Origin: Rhodospirillaceae bacterium
GTDB lineage: Bacteria; Pseudomonadota; Alphaproteobacteria; Dongiales; Dongiaceae
Direction: 5' to 3'
Length of the DNA: 49,073 nucleotides
NCBI GenBank assembly: GCA_008012315.1
Contig: SSEL01000010.1
Span: 1-49,073, forward strand
The position numbers were made by a program, and so were the translations under genes. Position 1 is the stretch's first letter. Every line of letters begins with the position of its first letter. The notes under the pieces are model-generated. The model was not told where the DNA came from, did not search any database, and saw only the letters and a program-made list of their open reading frames with translations. Below, piece by piece: positions 17,448-26,198 of the stretch.

Positions 17448-19559
17448 CTAGCGCCCTTCGCGGCGCCAGGTCGTCAGCAGCAGCAACAGGGCGAGGCCCA
17501 AAGCCAGCCAGATCGGCAGCAACGGCACCTGGCGCAGACCCGCCACGACATAATCGCGATTTTGCCGCAGGCCCAACCAGCCATTGCCGGCCATCTCGCC
17601 GCCGGCAGCGATGCGGCGGATATCCGGCATCCCTTGTTTGGTCAGGCTGAAGATGCCGCCATCGCTGGATTTGACCAGCGGTGTCAGCGGTTCCGCATTG
17701 GCCCGGGGATCGCGGAATTCCAGCGAATTCAGGCTGCCCGAGGCGGCGAAGGCCTGGCGCTGGCCATCGCTGATCCGGTACAGGCCCGGCATGGGGGCTG
17801 AGACGGCGGCGGTGGCATGGCCCCGGCCGGCATCCTTCAATTGCAGATGATCTTCGGTGCCATCGGGCCGGGTGACGGTGATCGCAGGCAATGCGCTGCT
17901 CAGGCTTTGCCGGGTGACTTCCAGCCGGCCATCCACCACGGCGGCGCGCAGATCCTCTTCCTCCAGCTCGGGCTCCTTCATCAGCCAATGACCGATGCGC
18001 CGGATCAGCTCGGCATGCGGGCCGCCGCCTTCGAAGCCATGCGACCACAGCCAGATCTGATCGGAGAAGAGCTGTGCCACGCGGCCTTTGCCGACCCGTT
18101 CGAGCACCAGGAGGGGGAGGCCGTCGAGTCCGGTCATGACGGTGGTGCCCCGGCTGCTGGTGGCGGCGATCTGCCGGAACCAGCGGCCCCATTTGGGATT
18201 GGTCTTGGCATTGGCGTCATCGGCCAGATCGGGCGGCAGCAGATCGGCGGTGACGGGGTGCCGGCGCCCCAGATCGGTCAGGCTGGGACGGAAACCGCCG
18301 GTCAGGACCTCGCCCGTGGGTGTCGCGCCGAAAATCTCCTCGACCGGTGTGCGATACAGGCTGAACTGACCGGCCGAACTCGGCCCGTCGACTTCGAGGA
18401 CCGCGCCGCCCCCTTCGACGTAATCGACGATGTGATGGAAATACTCGTCGGGCAGAATATTCAAGTGTTGGAACCGATCGAAAATAATCAGATCGAATCC
18501 CTTGAGCTTGAAATTGAAGAGCTCGTCGATGGGGAAGGCGATCAGGGCCAGTTCGTTGATCGGCGTCGCATCCTGCTTCGCCGGCGGCCGCAGGATGGTG
18601 AAGTGAATCAGCTCCACCGCCGGATCGGATTTCAGCAGATTGCGCCAAGTGCGTTCGCCGGGCGACGGCTCGCCGGAAACCAGCAGCACGCGCAGCCGGT
18701 CGCGCACGCCGTTGACGGTGATGACGGCGGAATTGTTGATGCGGGTCAGTTCCTCGGGCCCGTCATTGACCGCGAACTGGAAGACCGTCTGGCCGCCATG
18801 GCCGAGCGGCAGTTGCACGGTCTCTTCCTGGCCGATGCGGACATCCTGGCTCGGCATGGCCACGCCATCGCGGCTGATCGACAAGGTCGCCGTCCCGCCG
18901 GCATCCGATTCCCGGCCGAGATCGTCGACCCGCAACTTGACTTCGACATTCTTGCCGACGAGACCGAAGCTCGGGGCTTCGGTCAGCATCAGGCGGCGGT
19001 CGCCGGCATCGGGGTTGCCGGTCATCAGCAGATGCAGGGGCGCGTTGACGGCCGGGTCCTTGCCGTCGGCGGGCGCGTCATGCACCTGGCCGTCGCTGAT
19101 CAGGATGCTGCCGGCCACGCGATTGGGGGGCAGATCGGCCAGCGCGCGGTGCAGCGCCTCCATCAGCTCGGTGCCCTTATCCGCCGGGTCGCTGCCGCCG
19201 CTCGATTCGACGATGCGCGTTTCCAGATCGTCGAAACGCGCCAGTTTCTGCGTGAGCGTCGTCAGCGCTTTGTTGGCGTCGTCGGTGCGATGCTCCAAAG
19301 CCTGGCTGGGAGAGCGGTCGACCAGCACCACGGCGACGTCTTTCTGGTACCGCCGCTGTTCCTCGATGATCGAGGGATTGGCCAGGATGGCGATCAGCAC
19401 CGCACCCAGCAGAAAGCGCAGCATCGAGCCATGCGCGCGGCGCCAGAAGCCGAACAAGGCGAGGATCAGGAGCAGAGCGCCAAGGCCGGCAATCAGTGGC
19501 CAGGGCAGCAACGGATCGGTGGTGATCGAATAGGCGTCGAGCGATAACTGGCCCATCAT
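17448..19559 (-). CDS. VWA-like membrane protein, last gene of the MoxR operon
   Basis: A 703-residue inner-membrane protein. Two membrane helices lie in the first 65 residues and one at the extreme C-terminus; the large middle faces the periplasm. Residues about 70-170 look like a von Willebrand A domain with its metal site intact: DRSPS (D-x-S-x-S), a Thr in KGTELMEAL and an Asp in ILISDGQ. The rest has beta-rich and glutamine-amidotransferase-like segments (DLIIFDRFQH, VDYVEGGGAVLEVDGP). Similar proteins accompany MoxR and DUF58 genes in many alphaproteobacteria with no defined biochemical role. The start overlaps the upstream gene's stop by 4 bases, indicating translational coupling. Confidence 0.85.
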   Translation of the reverse strand: MMGQLSLDAYSITTDPLLPWPLIAGLGALLLILALFGFWRRAHGSMLRFLLGAVLIAILANPSIIEEQRRYQKDVAVVLVDRSPSQALEHRTDDANKALTTLTQKLARFDDLETRIVESSGGSDPADKGTELMEALHRALADLPPNRVAGSILISDGQVHDAPADGKDPAVNAPLHLLMTGNPDAGDRRLMLTEAPSFGLVGKNVEVKLRVDDLGRESDAGGTATLSISRDGVAMPSQDVRIGQEETVQLPLGHGGQTVFQFAVNDGPEELTRINNSAVITVNGVRDRLRVLLVSGEPSPGERTWRNLLKSDPAVELIHFTILRPPAKQDATPINELALIAFPIDELFNFKLKGFDLIIFDRFQHLNILPDEYFHHIVDYVEGGGAVLEVDGPSSAGQFSLYRTPVEEIFGATPTGEVLTGGFRPSLTDLGRRHPVTADLLPPDLADDANAKTNPKWGRWFRQIAATSSRGTTVMTGLDGLPLLVLERVGKGRVAQLFSDQIWLWSHGFEGGGPHAELIRRIGHWLMKEPELEEEDLRAAVVDGRLEVTRQSLSSALPAITVTRPDGTEDHLQLKDAGRGHATAAVSAPMPGLYRISDGQRQAFAASGSLNSLEFRDPRANAEPLTPLVKSSDGGIFSLTKQGMPDIRRIAAGGEMAGNGWLGLRQNRDYVVAGLRQVPLLPIWLALGLALLLLLTTWRREGR

Positions 19560-22294
19560 TGCCCGAGCCTTTCCAGAATCGCCGGGACATGTACCTGATC
19601 GGATTTGTAATTGCCGGTCAGGGCGTACATGACAAGGTTGATGCCGAAGCGATAGGCCATCTCGCGTTGCCGTTCGCCGCCCGGCGAGACGGGGAACATC
19701 GGCCGGCCGATACCGTCGATGGCCCAGGCGGCGGCATAATCATTGCCGCCGACAATGATGCCGGCGACACCATCATTGATCTGGTCCTGGCCCACCTCGA
19801 CCCACAGTGTCGAGCCGACCCAGCGTCCGGGAAAATCCTTCAGCAGATAGAAGGCGCGGGTGAGCACGTGATAGGCCGGCACCGGCCGCAAAGGTGGCAG
19901 GTTCATGCCGGCGGTCAGCTCCTGCAATCGCGCCGATGCCGCACTGCCGTCGCCGCCCGAAAAGCCGTTGAGATTCTGATCGGCCGTATCGAACAGAATG
20001 AGGCCGCCATTCGCCAGATACTTGTTCAATTTGGTGATTGCCGCCTGCGAGGGCGTCGGCTGTGAAGCCGTCACCGGCCAATAGATGACCGGGAAGAAAG
20101 TCAGGTCATCCGTTTCGAGATCGATGGCGACCGGATCGCCGACATCCGCCGCGGTGCGTTCCAGCAGGACAGAGGTCAAGCCGACCAGGCCGGCCTTGCT
20201 GACGGAATCGACTTGCGAGACGCCGGTATGGATATAGCCGAGATGCGCCGTCTGGGTGAGTTCGATGATCTTCGAATCGGGCAAGGTCGCTGCCTCGGCC
20301 GGCCGATCGCCGAGCGCCGTCGTCAAGCCGAGGGCTAGGACGATCGCGGCCGCGGTGGACCAGCGGCCGCGAATGAGGCCGCGCAAGGCGAGCGCGATGG
20401 TCTGGTCCATCAGCAGCAGGAGCAGAACGGCCAGCAGGGCCCAGGGCTTGAGGTCGATCGTGGCGCCCAGCCGCATTTTCTCGCTGGCGAGGCCGAGCGG
20501 TGCGAGGCGGGGAATGGCGGGGCTGAGATTGAGCGCCCGGCGTGCCGTGGCGGTGCCATAGAAGCCCGGCGGGTGACGCGGGCCGACGGTGCCCTTGGCG
20601 AGATCGGCCGGTGTGATCGGCAAAGCCGTCGCCGTCGCCGGTCCCAGATGGCCAAAGCCATCCAGCATTGCGGCCGGCGGCAAGGGCTTGCTGTCATTCT
20701 CCTGGGCCGGCGGAATGCCTTCCGAGGTCAGCACCAGGCGGTCCAGCATCTGGACGAACAAACCGGAGAGGACGAGATCGGACCAATCGGCATTGGCGCT
20801 GGTATGAAAGAGCACAAGATAGCCTTTGCCGCGCTGCGCCCCCGTCACCAGGGGTGTGCCGTCGGAGAGGCGAGCCCAGGTGCGGTTGCCGAGATCGATA
20901 TCCGGTTCGGCCAGGACCTGCCGCTTTACCGAGACATCCTGCATCGGCTGCAAGCCGGCAAAGGGCGATTTGTCGGGGAAGGCGGCGAGATGAAGCGGAG
21001 CACTCCAGGACAAGGCGCCGCCCACTGCGCGATCGCCGCGCCGCAATCGCACCGGCAGCAGATCGCTCTGGTCATCGGCAACGGTTGCCAGCCGCTCGCC
21101 GGCAAACCGGACCAGCGTGCCGCCGCGTTCGACCCATTGCTTCAGCTTGCTCACATCATCGCCGGTCAAGGCGGTGTGATCCGGCAGGATCAGCATCGAC
21201 AGCGGCTGCGCCGTCAAGGTGGCCAGATCGCCGATGCGGACTTCGTTATTCGGTGCGAGCGCGCGCTCGATGTAATAAAGCTCGCCCAGCAGAGGCTGCT
21301 GGCCCTGTGACGGATTGTCGGAAATCAGGCCGATCGGTTTATGGCCGCCGCTGTCGCTGAGCAAGGCGACGGCGGCGGCGGTGGATTGTCCGTCGATCGA
21401 CATCTGGCTGATGCGATTTTTGAGTTCGAGCGGCAGCGCCATATGCCCGGTCGCCGTCGCCTGGTCGGCGGCGAAACGGACCACCGTCGTGCCGAGGCCA
21501 TGGCCTTCGTGATCCTGGGCGCGTACCGAGACGGTTTGCACGGCGCCCACCACCGGGCGCACCAATTTGACGGTAATCCCTTCGGCGTCACGCCGCGGCG
21601 GCAATTGCAGGATCGGCAGGACGCTATCGTTGGCGGTGAGGATGCGCGGCGCACCCAGTTCGCGCAACCGGCCGGCCAGTGAGTCATCGAGATCCGCCGA
21701 TGTCGAGGCGATGCTGTCGGTCAGCCAGACCACCTCGGTATTGGCCGCCGTCGAAAGCCCGTTGAGCGCCTGTCGGGCGGCATTGCGCTCGACCGGCCAG
21801 GGCTGCGGCGTCAAGGTGGAAACCAGGCTGGCAGCATCGCCGGCGGTCATGTTGCGCAAGGCGATCGCACTGCCATCGGCATGAGGTGCGGTGGTCAGCA
21901 GCATGACCTTGCCGCCGCGTCGGCCGGCGGCGTTGATCAGATCGGTGGCAACCGCCTGACGCTCCTGCCAGCCATTGGCGCTGGCCCAGCCGTCATCGAG
22001 CACCAGCAGGAGATCGCCGAACTTTTCCGCCGCCGGGTTGCTGTTCCAGACCGGCCGGGCCATCGCCAGGATGAGTAAAGCGGCAATGGCAAGGCGCAGC
22101 AGGATGAGCCACCAGGGCGTACGATCCGGTGTTTCCTCGCGCGGTTTCAGGCCGAACAGCAGGCGGATCGCCGGAAAACCGATCCGCCGCGGGCTGGGCG
22201 GCGTCAGGCGCAGCAGCCACCAAAGAATCGGCAGGACGATCAGGGCCGCCAGGGCCCAGGGGGCTGCGAAACTCAGTGCGCCGAACGATAACAT
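19556..22294 (-). CDS. BatA-type N-terminal domain / DUF4159 membrane protein
   Basis: A 912-residue membrane protein. The first 90 residues form the two-helix BatA (aerotolerance) domain (PWALAALIVLPILWWLLRL and WLILLRLAIAALLILAMARP). A VWA-like segment follows, but its metal motif is degenerate (LVLDDGWASA instead of D-x-S-x-S). Further helices at about residues 620-670 precede the C-terminal DUF4159 domain, recognised by GLILFDTADQN-type blocks, which adopts a glutamine-amidotransferase-like fold without a clear catalytic cysteine. The likely role is a structural membrane partner for the MoxR/VWA chaperone-like system. It sits between DUF58 and the 703-residue VWA protein in one operon. 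Confidence 0.87.
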   Translation of the reverse strand: MLSFGALSFAAPWALAALIVLPILWWLLRLTPPSPRRIGFPAIRLLFGLKPREETPDRTPWWLILLRLAIAALLILAMARPVWNSNPAAEKFGDLLLVLDDGWASANGWQERQAVATDLINAAGRRGGKVMLLTTAPHADGSAIALRNMTAGDAASLVSTLTPQPWPVERNAARQALNGLSTAANTEVVWLTDSIASTSADLDDSLAGRLRELGAPRILTANDSVLPILQLPPRRDAEGITVKLVRPVVGAVQTVSVRAQDHEGHGLGTTVVRFAADQATATGHMALPLELKNRISQMSIDGQSTAAAVALLSDSGGHKPIGLISDNPSQGQQPLLGELYYIERALAPNNEVRIGDLATLTAQPLSMLILPDHTALTGDDVSKLKQWVERGGTLVRFAGERLATVADDQSDLLPVRLRRGDRAVGGALSWSAPLHLAAFPDKSPFAGLQPMQDVSVKRQVLAEPDIDLGNRTWARLSDGTPLVTGAQRGKGYLVLFHTSANADWSDLVLSGLFVQMLDRLVLTSEGIPPAQENDSKPLPPAAMLDGFGHLGPATATALPITPADLAKGTVGPRHPPGFYGTATARRALNLSPAIPRLAPLGLASEKMRLGATIDLKPWALLAVLLLLLMDQTIALALRGLIRGRWSTAAAIVLALGLTTALGDRPAEAATLPDSKIIELTQTAHLGYIHTGVSQVDSVSKAGLVGLTSVLLERTAADVGDPVAIDLETDDLTFFPVIYWPVTASQPTPSQAAITKLNKYLANGGLILFDTADQNLNGFSGGDGSAASARLQELTAGMNLPPLRPVPAYHVLTRAFYLLKDFPGRWVGSTLWVEVGQDQINDGVAGIIVGGNDYAAAWAIDGIGRPMFPVSPGGERQREMAYRFGINLVMYALTGNYKSDQVHVPAILERLGQ

Positions 22295-22343
22295 GCCGGA
22301 TCAGTCTTTCGTGCAATCGTCTTAAGGCTCAATGATGACCTCG

Positions 22344-23276
22344 TCATCGGCGCAGCCGGTAATCGGCCGCCAGCCATTGATAGAGTTCGAGCAGGGATCG
22401 GGTCGGCGAGTCGCCGGTCACATGGCGCGAGCAACTCCAGCCGGCGCCGGCAACCAGATCGCGCAGACCCTGCCAATGCGCGGCCAGGCGGTCGCGATAT
22501 GAACCGCGTAACAGATCGGCCTTGCTGACCAGGTAGTCGCCTTCGGTCTCCAGGCCCTGGAACCGTACCCGGCCGCTGAAGGGCAGGTCGACTTCGGCCG
22601 GATCAAGCACCTGCAGCAAATGCCCGTGAATATCCCGATCGGCGAAACGATCGATGATCTTCTCCAGTTTTTCCAGCGGCACGAGAAAATCGCTGATCAG
22701 GACCACATGGGCATGAGACGGCAGCAGGATCTGTGGCGGCAAACCATCCGGGCCGGTGTTTTGTTCCGACCGGCCGTTGCGCAGCAGCCGCTCGCCCAGC
22801 CGTTCGGCCACATTGCGTCCGGCAATCGGCGGCTCGCCGGTGCCGAGGAGGGCAATCCGTTCACCGGCTTGTGACAGGACCGTTGCCAAAGCGAGCAACA
22901 TGATGCGCGCGCGTTCCAGCTTTTCGGGCAGGTTGCGGTTGCTGCTATAGGACATCGATGGGGAGGCGTCGCACCACAGATAGACCGATTGCGCGGCCGA
23001 CCATTCCATCTGCCGTAGATAAAGCCGGTCCGATTTGGCCGATTGGCGCCAATCGAGCCGGCGCAGGTCGTCGCCCGGATAATATTGCCGGAACTGCCAG
23101 AAGGATTCGCCGCGGCCGACACGGCGGCGGCCATGCACGCCTTGCTCGACCGTCACGGCGATGCGTTCCGCCGCGACCAGCAACGGCGGCAGGCGGCCGG
23201 CGATATCGGCGGCCTGCGCTTTGACGCGCTCGCCCTGTTGTCCGATCGGCGCGGGTGTTCCGGTGAGCGACGCCAT
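22344..23276 (-). CDS. DUF58 domain protein
   Basis: A 310-residue soluble protein with the DUF58 signature YPGDDLRRLDWRQSAKSDRL near residues 67-86. Just after it is a VWA metal site, DASPSM, and a later VLISDF aspartate. DUF58 proteins pair with MoxR-type AAA+ ATPases and probably deliver or recognise their clients. The gene begins 9 bases after the MoxR stop, so the two are cotranscribed. Confidence 0.93.
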   Translation of the reverse strand: MASLTGTPAPIGQQGERVKAQAADIAGRLPPLLVAAERIAVTVEQGVHGRRRVGRGESFWQFRQYYPGDDLRRLDWRQSAKSDRLYLRQMEWSAAQSVYLWCDASPSMSYSSNRNLPEKLERARIMLLALATVLSQAGERIALLGTGEPPIAGRNVAERLGERLLRNGRSEQNTGPDGLPPQILLPSHAHVVLISDFLVPLEKLEKIIDRFADRDIHGHLLQVLDPAEVDLPFSGRVRFQGLETEGDYLVSKADLLRGSYRDRLAAHWQGLRDLVAGAGWSCSRHVTGDSPTRSLLELYQWLAADYRLRR

Positions 23277-23285
23277 CCGGTGAGG

Positions 23286-24344
23286 TTATCCCAGCAGCCC
23301 GATCAGGCGGTTGATGATGCTGGTGAGGGTGACACCTTCGGCGCGGGCGCCATAATTCAGCGCGATACGATGACGCAGGACCGGATGGGCGAGGGCGACC
23401 ACATCGTCGATCGACGGGCTGAGGCGGCCTTCGATCAAAGCGCGGGCACGGCAGGCCAGCATCAGGGCCTGGCCGGCGCGGGGGCCGGGGCCCCAGGCGA
23501 GCTGCGTCTTCACTTCCGGCAACTCGCTGCTGTCGGGGCGTCCGGCACGCACCAGGCGCAGAATGGCATCGACCACCTTGTCGCCGATCGGCAGGCGCCG
23601 GACCAGGCGCTGTGCGGCCATCAATTCGGCGGTGGACAAAACGGTCTCGGGTACAGCCTCTTCGGCACCGGTGGTGACGATCAGCATGCGCCGTTCGGCA
23701 TCGATATCGGGATAGTTCACATCGATCTGCAACAGGAAGCGGTCGAGCTGCGCTTCGGGCAGCGGATAGGTGCCTTCCTGCTCCAGCGGGTTCTGCGTCG
23801 CCAGGACATGGAACGGCTCGGGGAGTTGATAGGTCTGCCCGGCGATCGAAACCTTCTGCTCCTGCATCGCCTGCAGCAATGCCGATTGCGTGCGCGGGCT
23901 GGCGCGGTTGATTTCATCCGCCATCAGCAACTGGCAAAAGACCGGCCCCTTGATGAAGCGGAAGCTGCGATGACCCGTTTCGCTTTCTTCCAGCACTTCC
24001 GAGCCAAGGATGTCCGATGGCATCAGGTCGGGGGTGCATTGCACCCGCTTCGCATCGAGCCCGAGGACGCGGCCCAGGCTGTCGACCAGCTTGGTCTTGG
24101 CAAGACCGGGAACACCGATCAGCAGGACATGGCCGCCGGCGAGAATGGCGGTCAGGGATTGCTCAATGGTTTCTTCCTGGCCAAATATAACCTTGGCGAG
24201 ATTGGCGCGGACATGGGACAGCCGATGGCTCAGCTGCTCGATTTCGCCGGCGAGATCCGACGGACGTTGATCGTGATGGCCGGTCACCGTGGTGGCCGGG
24301 GATGTTCCGGTCGTGTCATTGGTGTAGGAGGCGCTGTTCGTCAT
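23286..24344 (-). CDS. MoxR-family AAA+ ATPase
   Basis: A 352-residue AAA+ ATPase of the MoxR group. Walker A is GVPGLAKT at residues 77-84; Walker B with sensor context is LLMADEINRASPRTQSALLQ. MoxR ATPases act as chaperones that assemble or activate metal- or cofactor-containing complexes together with VWA-domain partners, which here are encoded in the next three genes. I start at ATG 24344 (MTNSASY), since an upstream frame reaching 24467 overlaps the divergent DUF1285 gene. The first 35 residues are Thr/Ser-rich and probably disordered. It heads the four-gene operon. Confidence 0.95.
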   Translation of the reverse strand: MTNSASYTNDTTGTSPATTVTGHHDQRPSDLAGEIEQLSHRLSHVRANLAKVIFGQEETIEQSLTAILAGGHVLLIGVPGLAKTKLVDSLGRVLGLDAKRVQCTPDLMPSDILGSEVLEESETGHRSFRFIKGPVFCQLLMADEINRASPRTQSALLQAMQEQKVSIAGQTYQLPEPFHVLATQNPLEQEGTYPLPEAQLDRFLLQIDVNYPDIDAERRMLIVTTGAEEAVPETVLSTAELMAAQRLVRRLPIGDKVVDAILRLVRAGRPDSSELPEVKTQLAWGPGPRAGQALMLACRARALIEGRLSPSIDDVVALAHPVLRHRIALNYGARAEGVTLTSIINRLIGLLG

Positions 24345-24411
24345 CTTGCTGACCGCTTGATTGTGACGGCGTAAGTTATTGATTGCGGAGGGTAAACCCT
24401 TGACTGGGGCA

Positions 24412-24936
24412 ATGTCCAACCCAGACTTCTCAGATCTGCCGCTTTGCGGCGACCTCGATATGCGCATCGCCCGCGACGGTACCTGGTTCTATCGTGGATC
24501 GCCGATCGCCCGGAAACCGCTGGTCAAGCTATTTTCCACCGTATTGCGGCGAGAAGATGACGGCGCGTATTGGCTGGTCACGCCGGCGGAGCGCGGCCGT
24601 GTGCAGGTCGATGATGCCCCTTTCACCGCTGTGGAATTGATGGCGAGCGGGAACGGTCAGGAACAGGTTTTATCCTTTCGGACCAATGTCGATGATGTCG
24701 TGACGGTGGATGCCCGGCATCCCATCCGTGTCGATTACGTGACGGGTGAGGGCGAGCCGAGCCCCTATGTCGCCGTGCGCGACGGTCTGGATGCCCTGAT
24801 TTTGCGATCGGTTTTCTATCACCTGGTGGAATTGGGCGAGGCGCGCCGAATGAATGAAAGCGAGGTCTTCGGCGTCTGGAGCAAGGGCGATTTTTTCCCG
24901 CTGGGTACGCTCGACTGGCTGGAGACGGCGCCATGA
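24412..24936 (+). CDS. DUF1285 domain protein
   Basis: A 174-residue soluble protein with the DUF1285 pattern: CGDLDMRIARDGTWFYRGSPI near the start, RPL(V)KLFSTVLRREDDG and YWLVTPAERGRVQVDDAPF. The family is widespread in proteobacteria and has a known fold but no assigned activity. The ATG at 24412 follows TGGGG; a TTG at 24379 would add 11 residues. It overlaps the Nudix gene by 4 bases (ATGA) and is probably coupled to it. It is divergent from the MoxR operon with a 67-base gap. Confidence 0.9.
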   Translation: MSNPDFSDLPLCGDLDMRIARDGTWFYRGSPIARKPLVKLFSTVLRREDDGAYWLVTPAERGRVQVDDAPFTAVELMASGNGQEQVLSFRTNVDDVVTVDARHPIRVDYVTGEGEPSPYVAVRDGLDALILRSVFYHLVELGEARRMNESEVFGVWSKGDFFPLGTLDWLETAP

Positions 24937-25610
24937 CAACTCTGCGTGAGGCGATCATCAGTCGCTTCCAGGCGAAGCCGGCGCCGGGCCGCCGCTCAAG
25001 TCCCGGCACCACGCCGGAAACGACCCTGGACCCCGTCATCGAACGACGACCCGGTCGCGGCGATCATGATCTCAATCCCGATATGCTGCCGCGCCAGCCA
25101 TTGACAGCCGCGGCGGTGCTGGTGCCGCTGATGGAGCGGGAGACGGGGACGACCGTCCTGCTGACCCAGCGATCGGCGCATCTCTCGGATCATGCTGGGC
25201 AGATCAGCTTTCCCGGCGGCCGGGTCGATCCGACGGATCGCGATGCCGAGGATGCGGCCTTGCGCGAAGCGGAAGAGGAAATTGGCCTGTCGCGCGATCA
25301 CGTGCATCTGATCGGCCGGCTGGACACCTATGTGACGCGGACCGGCTATGAAGTGATACCCTGCGTCGGGCTGGTGAAGCCGCCTTTGGATTTGCATCCC
25401 GATCCACGCGAGGTGGCGGCGGTTTTCGAAGTGCCGCTGGCCTTCTTCCGTGAGCCGTCCAACCGCCGCAAGGAAAGCCGGATGTTCGAGGGTCGCGAGC
25501 GGTTCTTCTACGTCTATCCCTGGGAAGACCGTTACATCTGGGGCGCCACCGCCGGCATGTTATGGAATCTGGCGGAGGTGCTGGGGCCGGACGATCCAGA
25601 GCAAGGCTAG
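24933..25610 (+). CDS. CoA-pyrophosphatase-type Nudix hydrolase
   Basis: A 225-residue Nudix hydrolase. The Nudix box G-x5-E-x7-RE-x2-EE-x-G fits GRVDPTDRDAEDAALREAEE, and the upstream block LTQRSAHLSDHAGQISFPGG is the extra motif of the CoA-hydrolysing (NudL/UPF0035) subgroup. It would cleave CoA or acyl-CoA to 3',5'-ADP and (acyl-)phosphopantetheine. It is translationally coupled to DUF1285. In related genomes the CCA-adding enzyme usually follows directly; here it is displaced by the Lrp/oxidoreductase pair. Confidence 0.93.
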   Translation: MTTLREAIISRFQAKPAPGRRSSPGTTPETTLDPVIERRPGRGDHDLNPDMLPRQPLTAAAVLVPLMERETGTTVLLTQRSAHLSDHAGQISFPGGRVDPTDRDAEDAALREAEEEIGLSRDHVHLIGRLDTYVTRTGYEVIPCVGLVKPPLDLHPDPREVAAVFEVPLAFFREPSNRRKESRMFEGRERFFYVYPWEDRYIWGATAGMLWNLAEVLGPDDPEQG

Positions 25611-25640
25611 GATCGCGCTATACTCGTTGCCAGCGGCTGC

Positions 25641-26072
25641 CTATCGATCGATCCGGGTCGAGAGCACGATTGATGTGGTGGTGCGCTCGACACCATCAAG
25701 GGCGCCGATGCCGTCGATCAGCAGATCGAGCTCGCCTACCGTAGGTGCGGCCAGAACAGCAATGAAATCATAGACGCCGCTGACCGAATGCAGGGTCCGG
25801 ACCTGCGGCAATTGGCGCAAGGCGGCTTCCACCGAAGGTGTCAGTTTCGGCACTGCCGTGATCATCACATGCGCCTTGATGTAGCTGCGCTCATCGGCGC
25901 CGCCGGCTTTGACCGTATAGCCGGTGATGACCTTCTGCCGCTCCAGCCGCTCGATCCGGCTTTGCACAGTGGTGCGGGAGAGATCGAGCCGCCGGGCAAG
26001 TTCCGTGGTCGAGAGCCGGGCGTTCTCTCGCAACAGGGACAGCAATTGCGTGTCGATCTGATCGACTTCCAT
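25641..26072 (-). CDS. Lrp/AsnC family transcriptional regulator
   Basis: A 143-residue regulator. The N-terminal helix-turn-helix is in LSTTELARRLDLSRTTVQSR; the C-terminal RAM ligand-binding/oligomerisation domain contains HSVSGVYDFIAVLAAPTVGE. I start at ATG 26072 (MEVDQIDTQLL), the normal family length, rather than the long frame further upstream, which runs into the divergent gene. Lrp proteins respond to amino acids or related ligands and typically control the neighbouring divergent gene, here an FAD oxidoreductase. Operator-like dyads lie between them. Confidence 0.93.
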   Translation of the reverse strand: MEVDQIDTQLLSLLRENARLSTTELARRLDLSRTTVQSRIERLERQKVITGYTVKAGGADERSYIKAHVMITAVPKLTPSVEAALRQLPQVRTLHSVSGVYDFIAVLAAPTVGELDLLIDGIGALDGVERTTTSIVLSTRIDR

Positions 26073-26087
26073 AACGACATGCTCTTT

Positions 26088-26143
26088 CGGCAATTTGCCG
26101 ATAGTATTTTCATATTTCGTCGAAACGACAAGTGCAATTTGCC
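26088..26143. promoter_or_regulatory. Candidate Lrp operator array between divergent genes
   Basis: Three dyad or repeat elements lie in the 126-base gap: CGGCAA-T-TTGCCG at 26088-26100 (perfect), TTTCG-T-CGAAA at 26115-26125 (perfect) and TGCAATTTGCC at 26133-26143. The ten bases GCAATTTGCC repeat directly at 26090 and 26134, 44 bases apart (about four turns). This fits cooperative binding by an Lrp octamer; binding itself is inference. Confidence 0.5.
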
Positions 26144-26198
26144 AAAACTTCCCCGAGACTGCGGCCAACTCATTGGCTGAGGGATGATCTTGGGGACG

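Noticed and set aside
17817..19547. Plus-strand frame of 576 codons opposite the 703-residue membrane protein
   Set aside because: Composition is Gln/Arg/Gly-rich as in antisense shadows, while the minus strand shows membrane helices and a VWA metal motif.
24345..24467. Longer MoxR start
   Set aside because: It would overlap the divergent DUF1285 gene; the added residues are not typical of the family and the ATG at 24344 suits the length.
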